A DNA stretch of 64,000 bases from Agrobacterium genomosp. 13 str. CFBP 6927 (GTDB lineage Bacteria > Pseudomonadota > Alphaproteobacteria > Rhizobiales > Rhizobiaceae). Below are positions 18,815 to 27,072 of this stretch, piece after piece. The notes beneath the pieces were generated by a model. The model had not been told where the DNA came from and did no database searches. It saw only the letters and a program-made list of their open reading frames with translations. The position numbers were made by a program, and so were the translations under genes. Within the stretch, counting starts at the first letter, position 1, and every line of letters begins with the position of its first letter. The DNA is taken from the NCBI GenBank assembly GCA_900012615.1, contig LT009756.1, positions 1,638,567 to 1,702,566 of the forward strand, given 5' to 3'.

Positions 18815-19351
18815 TTCGAATATTTCCAAGCTGTTACGCGACACTACCGATATGATGAGCGCTACCTCAAAACGGATGCTTCAACAACTTCAATTCAGGC
18901 GCTCATGCAGTGCCTTTTTGACGCAGCCCCAATCGGCTCGTTTCGTCTGGAGCTCGTGTTCATGCTACAGCGAGACGAATTGTTGCCGTCGTGGAAACAA
19001 TACGGCCGATACCTTCGATTCTGCTGCGGCACGCCTCAGCCCGTGTCGCAAGGCTTCGTCGTGGGCAAAGGAGACTGTCCGAAAACCAGCGGCGTGTGCC
19101 TATCGGAAAAATCAGGGACGATTTGAACTCTTGAACCGGAGAATGAGAACCTGCACCCATTACCAAGAGAACCGGAAGCCGATCCGGTGGACCACATCAT
19201 TGCATGGCACGATGGCGATATCGTAACTCCACCTAGCGCCACTTCGGATCCGATCCTCATCGACCCGCCAAGTGGCCCCGAAGATTGCTGTCGGTCCCCT
19301 CTGGAGCGGACTGTACAAATCTAGTTACCGGCTTTACCGATTCTGAACAGC
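18815..19351. other. Degraded DNA left of the tRNA-Cys island genes
   Basis: Several overlapping frames run here (18656-19126 and 18726-19226 on plus), none with a convincing start or domain. A plus-strand stretch near 19128-19322 reads LEPENENLHPLPREPEADPV and continues acidic and Pro-rich until a stop near 19324. It has the look of a decayed coding remnant. Base use is less GC-rich than in the neighbouring genes. Confidence 0.4.
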
Positions 19352-19672
19352 TTGCAGGTGTATATTCATGAAGCTCAACTGCACCTATCATCGGCGCTGC
19401 ATCGGGGATACGATTTGGGAGACTGGTTTCGAAAATGGGCAGCGATCGTGGGCCTTTCCCTCCTCGGTCCTGTCTTTCTGACCTTCTCCATCACGTGTTT
19501 TCTTTATGAAGAGCTACCCGGCAGACGCGGTTCGCCCATCACAAGTGTGGATGACCCCATCCTCTTCTATCCCCTTTCCCTAGCTCTGGTGTGCACTTCG
19601 GCATTTATGTCATACTTGAGTGTTATGTTTGTTATTGGGTATGTTCGCGGGCGACCACAACGCGAGAAGTAA
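19352..19672 (+). CDS. Hypothetical small membrane protein, possible island cargo
   Basis: The frame encodes up to 106 aa. Two hydrophobic segments are visible: WAAIVGLSLLGPVFLTFSIT near residues 29-48 and FYPLSLALVCTSAFMSYLSV further on, with a basic end (RGRPQREK). Initiation would use TTG at 19352 or GTG at 19358, and the ribosome site is weak. The family is not recognised. Codon use is less GC-biased than in the flanking core genes, consistent with the island remnant next to tRNA-Cys. It could be a non-coding coincidence. Confidence 0.4.
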   Translation: MQVYIHEAQLHLSSALHRGYDLGDWFRKWAAIVGLSLLGPVFLTFSITCFLYEELPGRRGSPITSVDDPILFYPLSLALVCTSAFMSYLSVMFVIGYVRGRPQREK

Positions 19673-19844
19673 AAATGTACGAATGGCGCGTTGTTGCCAT
19701 CTCCGTCGCGTCTGCAGTTTCGAACGGCACAATCCGTTGTCGTCAGGATGTGAGGCGTTGCTCTGTTGGGCGATAAGCCCGCATACGTGTTGCCAACACA
19801 GATCAGCCGACCTAATCTCCCGCAAGTTGCGATAGGGGGATCAA

Positions 19845-20177
19845 TTGCGCGTTCTGTCAAAAGTTATTCTTGCAATGATTACCTTGGGCCTGACATCGTG
19901 CCAGCTATACGAGGAAAACTACAGGCCGTTCCAAGCGAACACCAAAACACTTTATGGCTGCAGTTCTGCTCTGCAAAAGTTCAGGAATGACCGAGAAAAA
20001 TACACTGGATACGGTCACATTGCGTTCGCTAAAGGCCCTGCACTAACCGAGACCGGCATGAGGGGATGCGGTTGGGCGTCATTTCACAAGACCCAAGCTC
20101 AAGCAGACACGGAAGCACTGGCCCAGTGTAGAAAAGGCGCCGCGAACCCATCCCGCTGCGTCATCATCGAGCGTTAA
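19845..20177 (+). CDS. Small lipoprotein, DUF4189-like tail
   Basis: The protein has 110 aa and starts at TTG, with a strong aggggga site seven bases upstream. A lipoprotein signal is clear (MRVLSKVILAMITLGLTSC, lipobox LTSC with Cys19). The mature part holds several cysteines and a GCGWASFHKTQAQADTEALA segment, resembling the repeated Cys-containing motifs of DUF4189-type secreted proteins. A role cannot be given. It ends just before a recombinase fragment and is probably cargo of the degraded island. Confidence 0.6.
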   Translation: MRVLSKVILAMITLGLTSCQLYEENYRPFQANTKTLYGCSSALQKFRNDREKYTGYGHIAFAKGPALTETGMRGCGWASFHKTQAQADTEALAQCRKGAANPSRCVIIER

Positions 20178-20213
20178 AAAAAGCGCCGGGCTCAACCACG
20201 TCGGGAACCCGGC

Positions 20214-20414
20214 GAGCTAGCCACCGACGTGGCGCACAACGAAGCGACAGACTGCATGCTCGACGCTATGTTCGGATGGAAGGACGGCAAGATGTCGAAA
20301 ATCTACAACCGAAATGCTGAACGGGCGCGACTCGTGAGGCAGACAGAGGAGAGAATTAATTGGGATGGAATCGGCTCAAAGCTGCTGCCGGCCGATGATT
20401 TGAAGCCGGGATGA
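20214..20414 (+). pseudogene. Tyrosine recombinase (integrase) C-terminal fragment
   Basis: Only about 65 codons remain. They read TDVAHNEATDCMLDAMFGWK and then KMSKIYNRNAERARLVRQ, which is the end of the catalytic domain of a phage-type integrase. This end has the (L)LGH-like FGWK box and the nucleophile tyrosine in KIYNRN. The N-terminal arm, the first catalytic Arg and the middle of the protein are missing. It lies 117 bases from the 3' end of tRNA-Cys, where an integrase gene is expected when an element integrates into that tRNA. This supports the idea that the DNA to the left is the residue of an integrated island. Confidence 0.7.
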
Positions 20415-20531
20415 AATAGTCACAGACTGCCACACCGCGCTTGAGCGTGGCGGAACGGTTCAAGCCCATATTGCCACACCTAGAAAATAATCAAGGAAAA
20501 TCATTATTTGCTTCCGGTGAAGAAGCTGATT

Positions 20532-20605
20532 GGAGGCCTCGCCCGGAATTGAACCGGGGTACAAGGATTTGCAGTCCTCTGCGTCACCACTCCGCCACGA
20601 GGCCT
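20532..20605 (-). tRNA. tRNA-Cys (anticodon GCA)
   Basis: On the minus strand the 74-nt sequence folds as a tRNA. The acceptor stem is GGCCTCG/CGAGGCC, U73 is the discriminator typical of tRNA-Cys, and an encoded CCA end is present. The anticodon loop is CTGCAAA with GCA at its centre, and the T-arm is CCCCGGTTCAATTCCGGG. The 3' end faces the recombinase fragment. Confidence 0.97.
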
Positions 20606-20782
20606 CACACGCTCTTTAATCTGAGCGATGGCGGGCATTTAGAACGAATCCATTTTGGGCGCAAGAGGGTTCGCTGCGAATGTGGTGTTTTTTCGGGCCT
20701 GATGGAGCAGGCTCCGTCCGCTGCGCTCTAAGCCATTCGAATTCCGTGTTTTTTTGTATCTTCCTCAAATTGCGGAAGAAAC

Positions 20783-20821
20783 AACGCCCGCATTCGGCGC
20801 ATTTGCGTCGGTGCGGGCGTT
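20783..20821 (-). terminator. Hairpin downstream of the DUF3309 gene
   Basis: Stem aacgcccgca/tgcgggcgtt encloses a GC-rich inner hairpin. It lies about 25 bases past the DUF3309 stop on the minus strand, and the exit side is only mildly T-rich. Confidence 0.65.
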
Positions 20822-20844
20822 TGCTGCATCTTCAATGCCGTCGG

Positions 20845-20997
20845 TCAAATACGCCCAAGCAAAACAAGGATCAGGACGATGACCAGAACCAGCCCGAGGC
20901 CACCCGACGGACCATAGCCGTAATTGTGGTAACCCCAGCTTGGCAGAGCGCCGATCAGGAAAAGAATGAGCAGGATAACGAGGATGGTGCCGATCAT
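20845..20997 (-). CDS. DUF3309 small membrane protein
   Basis: The 50-aa protein starts with MIGTILVILLILFLIGALP and then has the WGYHNYGYGPSGGLG loop and a second hydrophobic helix. That is the whole DUF3309 domain. The first 19 codons of a longer open frame (to 21054) are outside the family. The protein is probably an inner-membrane hairpin with a Tyr/Gly-rich turn. DUF3309 genes are common as orphans in Rhizobiales and of unknown function. Confidence 0.85.
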   Translation of the reverse strand: MIGTILVILLILFLIGALPSWGYHNYGYGPSGGLGLVLVIVLILVLLGRI

Positions 20998-21544
20998 GTA
21001 TAATCCTCCACTATTGGCATGTGTTCTGACTGCTTTAATGGCGCAGGAGGCCAAAAGGTTCCCTTTGCTTTGCCCGCGGCAGCATGGATCAAAACGGGCA
21101 TCCCCTTCCGTTTCAACGGCTTAAAGCGTTATTGCGGAACGCCTGATCCCATCGCGGCGAAATGATTTGCCGGATAAGAAGACCGGACACGAGGGTCACG
21201 GCGCTGCGGCGCGGCGCGCCACGCGCGGAGCCGGTCCGGCGTTCGACCATGGTAGCTATTTATTCGAGGTAATTTCTCGGTCTATGTATATTAGCAATCA
21301 CTCGTCATAATTGTTGAAGTCACCCGACCCCTGAAACTGGCGGGAGGACGGAGAGGCCTGGTATCACTGGCAGTGCGCCAGGCCTCCCCCCGCAGACTTT
21401 CACTCCCCCGGCATTCACTCCTCTGCCGATGGTCGTTTCCCCAACAGGCACACGGACATTTTACCGACGGCGCCGCCGGCAGCTCTTGCCTTGGCTCTTT
21501 CTCTCCGGCTAGACCCCGGACCGGGAGGAAGAAACGAGAATCAC
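20998..21544. other. Intergenic region with a strong hairpin
   Basis: About 550 bases carry no supported protein gene. A stem-loop at 21353-21386 has arms gaggcctgg/ccaggcctc and an inner cact/agtg stem. It is the only structured element seen. It could be part of a small RNA or of the leader of the following 34-aa gene. No T-run follows. Confidence 0.45.
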
Positions 21545-21649
21545 ATGTCCGGTTTTGCGAACCTCATCCCGCTTTTCATCTTCGGCCTCCTCGTCTACTT
21601 TTTCTTTCGCTGGGTCGCGCGCGACATTCAGGATCCGAAGAGCAAATAA
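21545..21649 (+). CDS. Very small membrane protein (34 aa)
   Basis: The frame reads MSGFANLIPLFIFGLLVYFF, then FRWVARDIQDPKSK. It has one hydrophobic helix followed by a short charged tail. A gggaggaag sequence lies about 14-18 bases before the ATG, slightly far for a ribosome site. The amphipathic end with DIQDPKSK looks like real coding sequence. The family is not recognised. It lies in a rightward run with the following lipoprotein gene. Confidence 0.6.
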   Translation: MSGFANLIPLFIFGLLVYFFFRWVARDIQDPKSK

Positions 21650-21735
21650 TCGGAGAAAAATAATCTCCGTCCCCTTGCCCGCCGGGAACCGCCGCGCCTC
21701 CACATCGTTTTCACAGACGCACTTCGGAGGACAGG

Positions 21736-22041
21736 ATGAAGACGCTCGTATCATCGGCCACTATCGCGCTCGCACTGGCACTTACCGGATGCACCACAGC
21801 CGGACCGGGGGGCTATGTCGGCCCCGCGCCCTATGTCGAACCCATCCCCGGCAGCATCATCTACCGAGGCCAGCCACGCACCAAGCTGACCAAGTCGCCG
21901 ATCGGCAGCACGTTCAGCCATGAATTCCGTATCGACGGCAGCACAAGGGCGGTGGAAACCTACCGCATCGCGCCGGATCGCTCGCTGGAACTCATCGACC
22001 GGCGCATCATTCGCGACTGGCTGTTCGGGCGCGACGACTGA
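21736..22041 (+). CDS. Small lipoprotein, unknown function
   Basis: The 101-aa protein has a lipoprotein signal MKTLVSSATIALALALTGC with lipobox LTGC at Cys19. A Gly/Pro/Tyr-rich segment follows (GGYVGPAPYVEPIPG). The folded part is short (STFSHEFRIDGSTRAVETYR, then RIIRDWLFGRDD). A ggaggacagg site precedes the ATG. The outer face of the inner membrane or the outer membrane is the likely location (inference). The family is a conserved rhizobial hypothetical. Confidence 0.8.
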   Translation: MKTLVSSATIALALALTGCTTAGPGGYVGPAPYVEPIPGSIIYRGQPRTKLTKSPIGSTFSHEFRIDGSTRAVETYRIAPDRSLELIDRRIIRDWLFGRDD

Positions 22042-22135
22042 CCGCACCGCAACGGTGAGAAACCGCCCTGCAACGGGATTGCACATCCTGACCGCTTCGT
22101 TTAGAGCCGGGCGCAACAACCAATACGGATAAGCG

Positions 22136-22381
22136 ATGAACACGCGCTGGCAAAAACCCGTCCTGATCGCGTTCGAAACGCCGGGCGATTATACGAGCAT
22201 CGAAACCACACAGGCGGCTTCCTGGGCGCTGATCGAGGATTGGCCGATAGAGGATGGCGATGCGCTGGACAAGGCGCTGCTGGTCTGCGCCGCCGTCGAC
22301 GCCGGCAAGAAAAAGCCGGAAGATGCGCGCAAGGCCTTCATCGCCGCCGCAATCGAGGCAGGCCTCGATTTCAAGGGGTGA
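22136..22381 (+). CDS. DUF982 domain protein
   Basis: The 81-aa protein fits the DUF982 family, which is largely restricted to Rhizobiales and often multicopy: KPVLIAFETPGDYTSIETT, AASWALIEDWP, DALDKALLVCAAVDAGKKK, then ARKAFIAAAIEAG. It is a small cytoplasmic protein of unknown function. The start follows ggataagcg. Confidence 0.85.
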   Translation: MNTRWQKPVLIAFETPGDYTSIETTQAASWALIEDWPIEDGDALDKALLVCAAVDAGKKKPEDARKAFIAAAIEAGLDFKG

Positions 22382-22467
22382 CGATGCGAGAATCGTTTAA
22401 CCGCAAGGTGACAAACGTGTCGCGCCACGCGAAAATTCAAAATAACGGATTTGATGGGTCAAAATAG

Positions 22468-22575
22468 ATGGAAGCTTCCGGAAACATGAAAAAAGCCCTG
22501 TTCATCTTTCTTCTGTCCTGCCTGGCAATCGGCCTTCTCGGCCACCTCGTCGTGGCCTTCGTCGTCACCGGCTGA
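22468..22575 (+). CDS. Possible very small membrane protein (29-35 aa)
   Basis: The open frame from ATG at 22468 reads MEASGNMKKALFIFLLSCLA and then a second half GLLGHLVVAFVVTG. The ATG at 22486 would give a cleaner 29-aa single-span peptide starting MKKALFIF. The ribosome site is poor for the first start and only ggaaac for the second. Hydrophobicity and the Lys-Lys start favour a real membrane peptide, but this is uncertain. Confidence 0.5.
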   Translation: MEASGNMKKALFIFLLSCLAIGLLGHLVVAFVVTG

Positions 22576-22703
22576 AGCCGCCAATGAGCGCCCGTCGCCA
22601 CGCGCAAGGACGGCGTGTTAAAAATTCCTAAATTTCATTCTTCTGTTATGGAACCGCGATAACTCTTTTCCGTTCTCTTTTCGATCAAACAAGGAGGATT
22701 GAA

Positions 22704-22793
22704 ATGCGTGACGGATTGAATGGTTTTCTCGAAATCTCGATGCTCGGCTTCGTGGTCGCAACCTGCCTTTTCATGGTCAACCTGCCGATCTGA
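22704..22793 (+). CDS. Very small membrane protein (29 aa)
   Basis: The peptide reads MRDGLNGFLEISMLGFVVAT and ends CLFMVNLPI. It has one hydrophobic helix. A textbook aaggagg ribosome site lies six bases before the ATG, which is the strongest evidence that it is translated. It is followed by a bidirectional terminator at 22848. It is not in any family I recognise. Confidence 0.65.
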   Translation: MRDGLNGFLEISMLGFVVATCLFMVNLPI

Positions 22794-22847
22794 CACGGCT
22801 TACCAATCATGTCCCTGAAGGACCGGCGGCTTGAATGCCGGGACAAG

Positions 22848-22880
22848 AAAATGCGGCCTTTCGGGCCGCATTTCTTTTTT
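22848..22880. terminator. Bidirectional terminator between wrbA and the 29-aa gene
   Basis: Stem aaatgcggcc/gggccgcattt has a short loop. On the plus strand it is followed by ctttttt, and on the minus strand by ttttcttg. It lies 55 bases past the plus-strand small gene and 15 bases past the wrbA stop. Confidence 0.85.
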
Positions 22881-22894
22881 CCAGCAAGTCAGGC

Positions 22895-23494
22895 TCAGGC
22901 CGAAAGCTTGGCGGCGAGCTTGGCGACATGTGCGCCCTGGAAGCGCGCACCTTCGAGTTCGATCTGCGAAGGCTGGCGCGATCCGTCACCATCGGTGATG
23001 GTGGAGGCGCCATAGGGCGAACCGCCCTTGATTTCATCGACACCCATCTGGCCCTGGAAAGCATAGGGCAGACCGGCAACGGCCATGCCGTGGTGCAGGA
23101 AGGTGGGAAGGAAACCGAGGATGGTGGATTCCTGGCCGCCATGCTGCGTGGCGGACGAGGTAAAGGCGGCGCCCACCTTGCCGACCAGCTTTCCACTGAA
23201 CCACAAGCCGCCCGTCTGATCCCAGAAATTGCGCATCTGCGAGGCGACCGTGCCGAAACGCGTGCCGGCGCCAACGATGATGGCATCATAATCGGCCAGC
23301 TCGTCGACCGTTGCGATCGGGGCTGCCTGATCCAGCTTGAAATGGGAGGACTTGGCGACTTCTTCCGGCACCAGTTCCGGAACGCGCTTGACGACGACGT
23401 CAGCGCCTGTCGATTTCGCGCCTTCCGCGACAGCATAGGCCATTGTCTCGATATGACCGTAAGAAGAATAATAGAGTACCAGAACCTTCGTCAT
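22895..23494 (-). CDS. wrbA: NAD(P)H:quinone oxidoreductase WrbA
   Basis: The 199-aa protein starts at the ATG at 23492-23494 ([14 protein letters not shown]). A longer frame to 23647 lacks family residues. It is a flavodoxin-like, FMN-dependent, tetrameric enzyme that reduces quinones by two electrons and protects against redox stress. Motifs are [14 protein letters not shown] for FMN phosphate binding, [20 protein letters not shown] near residue 75, and [12 protein letters not shown]. The gene is leftward and convergent with the tiny-gene run, with a terminator between. Confidence 0.95.
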   Translation of the reverse strand: MTKVLVLYYSSYGHIETMAYAVAEGAKSTGADVVVKRVPELVPEEVAKSSHFKLDQAAPIATVDELADYDAIIVGAGTRFGTVASQMRNFWDQTGGLWFSGKLVGKVGAAFTSSATQHGGQESTILGFLPTFLHHGMAVAGLPYAFQGQMGVDEIKGGSPYGASTITDGDGSRQPSQIELEGARFQGAHVAKLAAKLSA

Positions 23495-23648
23495 TCTCTT
23501 CGTTTCCCTTGTTGGAACTGCCTCCGGCGTACCGGCTATAAGTTTCTTTAAAAACTCGATGATCATCGGCTTTGACCCGTCAAATGTGTGTGGAGAAAAG
23601 GTAGCCGATGGGCCTCTCTCCCACCAGTCGGGGATTGGCATACGCACT

Positions 23649-23665
23649 GTTCACCATGAGTGAAC
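23649..23665. promoter_or_regulatory. Possible operator between wrbA and the cinA-like gene
   Basis: A perfect 6-bp palindrome, GTTCAC/GTGAAC, is separated by five bases (CATGA). It lies about 155 bases upstream of wrbA and 93 bases upstream of the cinA-like gene. Its regulator is unknown. It could be chance. Confidence 0.35.
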
Positions 23666-23757
23666 GCAAACTGGCATCGTCAACCATTTCCCGTTTTGCG
23701 TTTATTCAAAACCGCTTTGCATTCACGCTGACGCGGCGTTAACGTCGGGCGAAACAG

Positions 23758-24564
23758 ATGATGAGTGCAACCATGTCCAATCCCTCCTCCTCCCAATCCG
23801 TCGTCACCGCCGCCATGCTCGCCATTGGCGACGAATTGCTGTCGGGCCGCACCAAGGACAAGAATATCGGCCATCTCGCGGATGTCCTCACCATGTCGGG
23901 AATTGACCTCAAGGAAGTGCGCATCGTCGCCGATGAGGAGGAGGCAATCGTCGAGGCGCTGAACGCGCTGCGCAGCCGTTATGATTATGTCTTCACGTCG
24001 GGCGGCATCGGCCCGACCCATGATGACATCACCGCGGACGCCGTCTCAGTCGCATTCGGCCTGCCCTGCGAACACGATGCCGAAGCGCTTCGCCTCCTCG
24101 GCGAAATGTACCGCGTCCGCGAAATGGAATTCACCGAAGCGCGCAAGCGCATGGCGCGCATGCCGAGGGGCGCTGCGCACATTGCCAATCCGGTTTCCGT
24201 CGCGCCGGGCTTCGTCATCGGTAATGTCCATGTCATGGCCGGCGTTCCGCAGGTATTCCAGGCCATGCTCGACAATGTCATGCCAACGCTGCGCACTGGC
24301 GCGAAGGTCATGTCGCAGGCGGTCCGTTCGCCCTATGGCGAAGGCGATATCGGTACACCGCTGACGGCCATCCAGAAGGCGTACCCCGAAACCAGCATCG
24401 GCTCCTATCCCAAATATGACGGGCAGCGTTTCTCGACGGAAATCGTCGTGCGCGCCCGCGACGCCGCCGTTCTGAAGGCGGCGGCGGAGGCGGTTGCGGC
24501 AATGATCGACACCATCGGCGAGGAAAAAAGGCTGGCCGCCAGCAAGGGTGATGCAACCGCTTGA
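23758..24564 (+). CDS. CinA-type competence/damage-inducible protein, MoCF-biosynthesis domain
   Basis: The 268-aa protein carries the MoaB/MogA-like molybdopterin-binding fold: AAMLAIGDELLSGRTKDKN, then SGGIGPTHDDITADAVS with the Asp/Thr cluster. A CinA-type C-terminal segment follows, but no full deamidase (PncC) domain, so it is the short form. Short CinA-like proteins hydrolyse ADP-ribose or related nucleotides in some species. The role here is unknown. Internal methionines at residues 2 and 6 are alternative starts. It runs rightward from the shared region with wrbA. Confidence 0.85.
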   Translation: MMSATMSNPSSSQSVVTAAMLAIGDELLSGRTKDKNIGHLADVLTMSGIDLKEVRIVADEEEAIVEALNALRSRYDYVFTSGGIGPTHDDITADAVSVAFGLPCEHDAEALRLLGEMYRVREMEFTEARKRMARMPRGAAHIANPVSVAPGFVIGNVHVMAGVPQVFQAMLDNVMPTLRTGAKVMSQAVRSPYGEGDIGTPLTAIQKAYPETSIGSYPKYDGQRFSTEIVVRARDAAVLKAAAEAVAAMIDTIGEEKRLAASKGDATA

Positions 24565-24641
24565 GACAGAAAAGGCTTGAGACGAAGAGAGTTTGACCAA
24601 AATCAAGGTGGCGGCCCGCAAAGGCGGCCACTCTCCCCCCT

Positions 24642-24700
24642 AGAGCATTTCCAGGAAAAGCGGGGCCGCTTTTCCGTCCGGACAATGCGTAAAACAAAGA
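24642..24700. repeat. Short rhizobial intergenic repeat before the stress-protein gene
   Basis: The block begins tagagcatttccaggaaaag, includes gcggccgc-like arms around 24660-24672 and ends in atgcgtaaaacaaagactta. The same gagcatttcc...atgcgtaaaac pattern is widespread in Agrobacterium and Rhizobium intergenic regions (recollection). A diverged relative occurs at about 52226-52280. Confidence 0.5.
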
Positions 24701-24771
24701 CTTAGATCGTTCTGGCGATTCGAATAGAGGCCGGAAATATCTGAAAACGAGATGTCACCGAGGAGAGAGAA

Positions 24772-25617
24772 ATGGGTTACAAAACGATACTGACAGTGGT
24801 CGACAATGTTGCGAACACGCAAAAGCTCGGCGAATTCGTGGTGAGCCTTGCCGACCAGTTTTCCTCGCATGTGATCGGCCTGCATATGGAAACGCTGGCC
24901 GCCGTTCCGCTGGTCGCACCGATGGAAATTCCCGACCCCGCCACCGTGCAGGCGCTGCAGGACGTGGCGCACAAGGAAACCACCGATGTCGGGACACTTT
25001 TCGAGCGCACGCTCTCGGCCAATGGCATCTCGCATGAATGGCGCAGCTTCATCACCTCGGTTGGTTACGCCTCCGCATCGGCGATCGACAGCGCCCGCTG
25101 CGCCGATCTCATCGTCGCCCGCCAGAGCAGTTCCTCGGCCCTGTCCGACAGCCGCTCGGACATTGACGGTTTTCTCTATGAAAGCGGCCGCCCCGTTCTT
25201 CTCGTTCCACACGTGCTGACCGTCGCAAAACCGATCAAACGGGTGCTCATCGCCTGGAACGGCTCGCGCGAGGCGACACGCGCTACCTTCGATGCCCTGC
25301 CCTTCCTGATTGCGGCCGAAAGCGTCGAGATCTTCTCCGTCGATCAGGCCGAAAGCGAAACGCAATCGTCCGGCCTTGCCGGCGCGGAACTGGCCGCCAC
25401 GCTTGCCCGCCACGGCGTCAACGTCACGGTCACCTCGCAGGAAAAGATCGCCGGCGTCTCGCCGCAGGCGGCCATCGAAAACCGCCTGTCCGACCACAGC
25501 ATCGACCTTCTGGTCATGGGCGCCTATGGCCATTCCCGCTGGTGGGAACTGCTATTTGGCGGCGTGACCCGCACCCTGCTGGATTCCATGACGGCGCTGA
25601 CGCTGCTGTCGCGTTAA
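24772..25617 (+). CDS. Tandem universal stress protein (UspA family)
   Basis: The 281-aa protein has two Usp domains. The first (residues about 1-145, MGYKTILTVVDNVANT) is degenerate. The second starts at KRVLIAWNGSREATRA near residue 158 and keeps the nucleotide-binding tail GAYGHSRWWELLFGGVTRTL. UspA proteins are cytoplasmic and support survival in stress and stationary phase. The gene stands alone between a repeat (24642) and another repeat (25676), with a ribosome site gagagaga just before the ATG. Confidence 0.92.
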   Translation: MGYKTILTVVDNVANTQKLGEFVVSLADQFSSHVIGLHMETLAAVPLVAPMEIPDPATVQALQDVAHKETTDVGTLFERTLSANGISHEWRSFITSVGYASASAIDSARCADLIVARQSSSSALSDSRSDIDGFLYESGRPVLLVPHVLTVAKPIKRVLIAWNGSREATRATFDALPFLIAAESVEIFSVDQAESETQSSGLAGAELAATLARHGVNVTVTSQEKIAGVSPQAAIENRLSDHSIDLLVMGAYGHSRWWELLFGGVTRTLLDSMTALTLLSR

Positions 25618-25675
25618 AAACAGGCTCCGTAAGCTCTCTCGGCATTACGCACGAAGCGAGCGGTTCCCGCATATT

Positions 25676-25794
25676 TCTTCTCCCCGCCGGGGAGAAGTCC
25701 GCGGCAGCGGGATGAGGGGGCAAGGGTCGTGAGTTACGGCAACGTTCCCCTCATCCGACCTTTCGGGCCACCTTCTCCCCGACGGGGAGAAGAA
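25676..25794. repeat. Inverted intergenic repeat, ttcttctcccc type
   Basis: The ends tttcttctccccgccgggga and the inverted cttctccccgacggggagaa enclose the internal complementary blocks gatgagggg and cccctcatc. The whole could form a long hairpin. It is different from the RIME-like repeats and of a kind common in rhizobial chromosomes (recollection). Confidence 0.8.
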
Positions 25795-25915
25795 ACGAGC
25801 CGCAATCTCTTAGTCGTATACAATTGCCCGTCTTCTACGCGCAAAGCTTGCCTTTTTGCCGGTCTTGCGGCTATTAGCCAAAGCCATCGACAATTTTGAC
25901 CAGATGGTAGACGAC

Positions 25916-26413
25916 ATGTCCCTTCCCGATAAAGCCTTTCCCGTATCCTGGGATCAGTTCCACCGCGACGCCCGCGCGCTTGCCTGGCGTCTTGCCGGTC
26001 TCGACAAAGAGTTCCGGGCAATCGTCTGTATCACCCGCGGCGGCCTCGTGCCGGCGGCGATCATTTCCCGCGAACTGAACATCCGCATGATCGATACGGT
26101 CTGCATCGCCACCCGTCACGACTATGTCAACCAGGGCGACACGGTTCTCCTGAAGGGCGTGGCGCCTGAACTGATGGCCGATAGCGGCGAAGGCGTGCTT
26201 GTGGTGGACGATTTGACCGATACCGGCAAGACGGCGCTGGAAGTGCGCGAAATGTTGCCGAAGGCGCATTTCGCCTGTGTGTACGCCAAGCCGAAGGGCG
26301 TGCCGACCATCGACACTTTTGTCACCGAAGTCAGCCAGGACACCTGGATTTATTTTCCCTGGGACATGGGCTTCACCTATCAGGAGCCGATCGCCAAGGG
26401 ATCGCGCGGCTGA
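25916..26413 (+). CDS. gpt: Xanthine phosphoribosyltransferase
   Basis: The 165-aa protein starts at the ATG at 25916 ([16 protein letters not shown]). The upstream in-frame extension to 25856 is outside the family. It converts xanthine or guanine and PRPP to XMP or GMP in purine salvage. The motifs match E. coli Gpt closely: [16 protein letters not shown] with the PRPP loop upstream, [18 protein letters not shown] as the PRPP-binding loop, and [11 protein letters not shown] at the end. It is membrane-associated in E. coli. A RIME-like repeat follows downstream. Confidence 0.95.
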   Translation: MSLPDKAFPVSWDQFHRDARALAWRLAGLDKEFRAIVCITRGGLVPAAIISRELNIRMIDTVCIATRHDYVNQGDTVLLKGVAPELMADSGEGVLVVDDLTDTGKTALEVREMLPKAHFACVYAKPKGVPTIDTFVTEVSQDTWIYFPWDMGFTYQEPIAKGSRG

Positions 26414-26441
26414 TTGCCCACAGAGGAACCCATTTCTCATC

Positions 26442-26555
26442 CGTCATTCCGGCCCTGAGCCGGAATCCAGCCACGGCGCGTCTGCGCCGTGAGAAGAGTC
26501 TCTTGCGATCAAGGACTTGATCGCGCTGGACCCCGGATCAAGTCCGGGGTGACGG
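26442..26555. repeat. RIME-like mosaic repeat after gpt
   Basis: The 114-base unit begins cgtcattccggccctgagcc and ends ccccggatcaagtccggggt plus gacgg. Internal blocks ccacggcgcgtctgcgccgtg and gatcaaggacttgatcgc are shared almost exactly with the units at 42939 and 62494. The middle contains a small palindrome, gcgatcaaggacttgatcgc. Confidence 0.9.
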
Positions 26556-26824
26556 AGTGCGGATGCACCAACCGCGCAAAACTTCCCCCAGCAATATCCA
26601 CTCTTTCGCGGTCCCGCCGGGGCGGCTTTTTTGTGGAGAAATGCCTTTTTGACGACGACAGAAAAACACGGAAAAACCGCAGTGTCGCCTTTATGCCTCA
26701 CCCCGGAAATGCGCGGTTTTTGCATTCCGCTGCGGAAACCAGCCTCGCACAAGCTTCAAATTCTCTCGCCAAGTCACTGATTTTTTTGAACGCTTTTGCT
26801 TTCCCCGTTTTCCACAGGCAGTTC

Positions 26825-26840
26825 ACACAATATCTTGTGG
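26825..26840. promoter_or_regulatory. NrdR-box-like palindrome, distal
   Basis: The sequence acacaatatcttgtgg has five-base inverted arms CACAA/TTGTG around TATC. It matches the NrdR consensus, which is roughly acaCwAtaTaTwGtgt. It lies about 410 bases upstream of nrdJ and could bind the ATP-cone repressor NrdR that controls ribonucleotide reductases. Confidence 0.6.
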
Positions 26841-27072
26841 TTAAAAATGCGTTTCAATCTATGGCTTGACGAATCTATGCCGCGAGAGGAAAGTGACAAT
26901 TATGTTGCGGCGGCAACGGACCGGAAAGTAACGAGGCCGGCTCCTTTCAATCTCAGCTCGCTAATCCAGACGCGGCGTCCCGGCCATCAGGGGGCGGTTT
27001 GCCGGTGGGTTTCTGCGCGCCTTCGGGAACCGCCAAAAACATGACGCGGGGACTGGCGGCAGGAAGCTGTTG

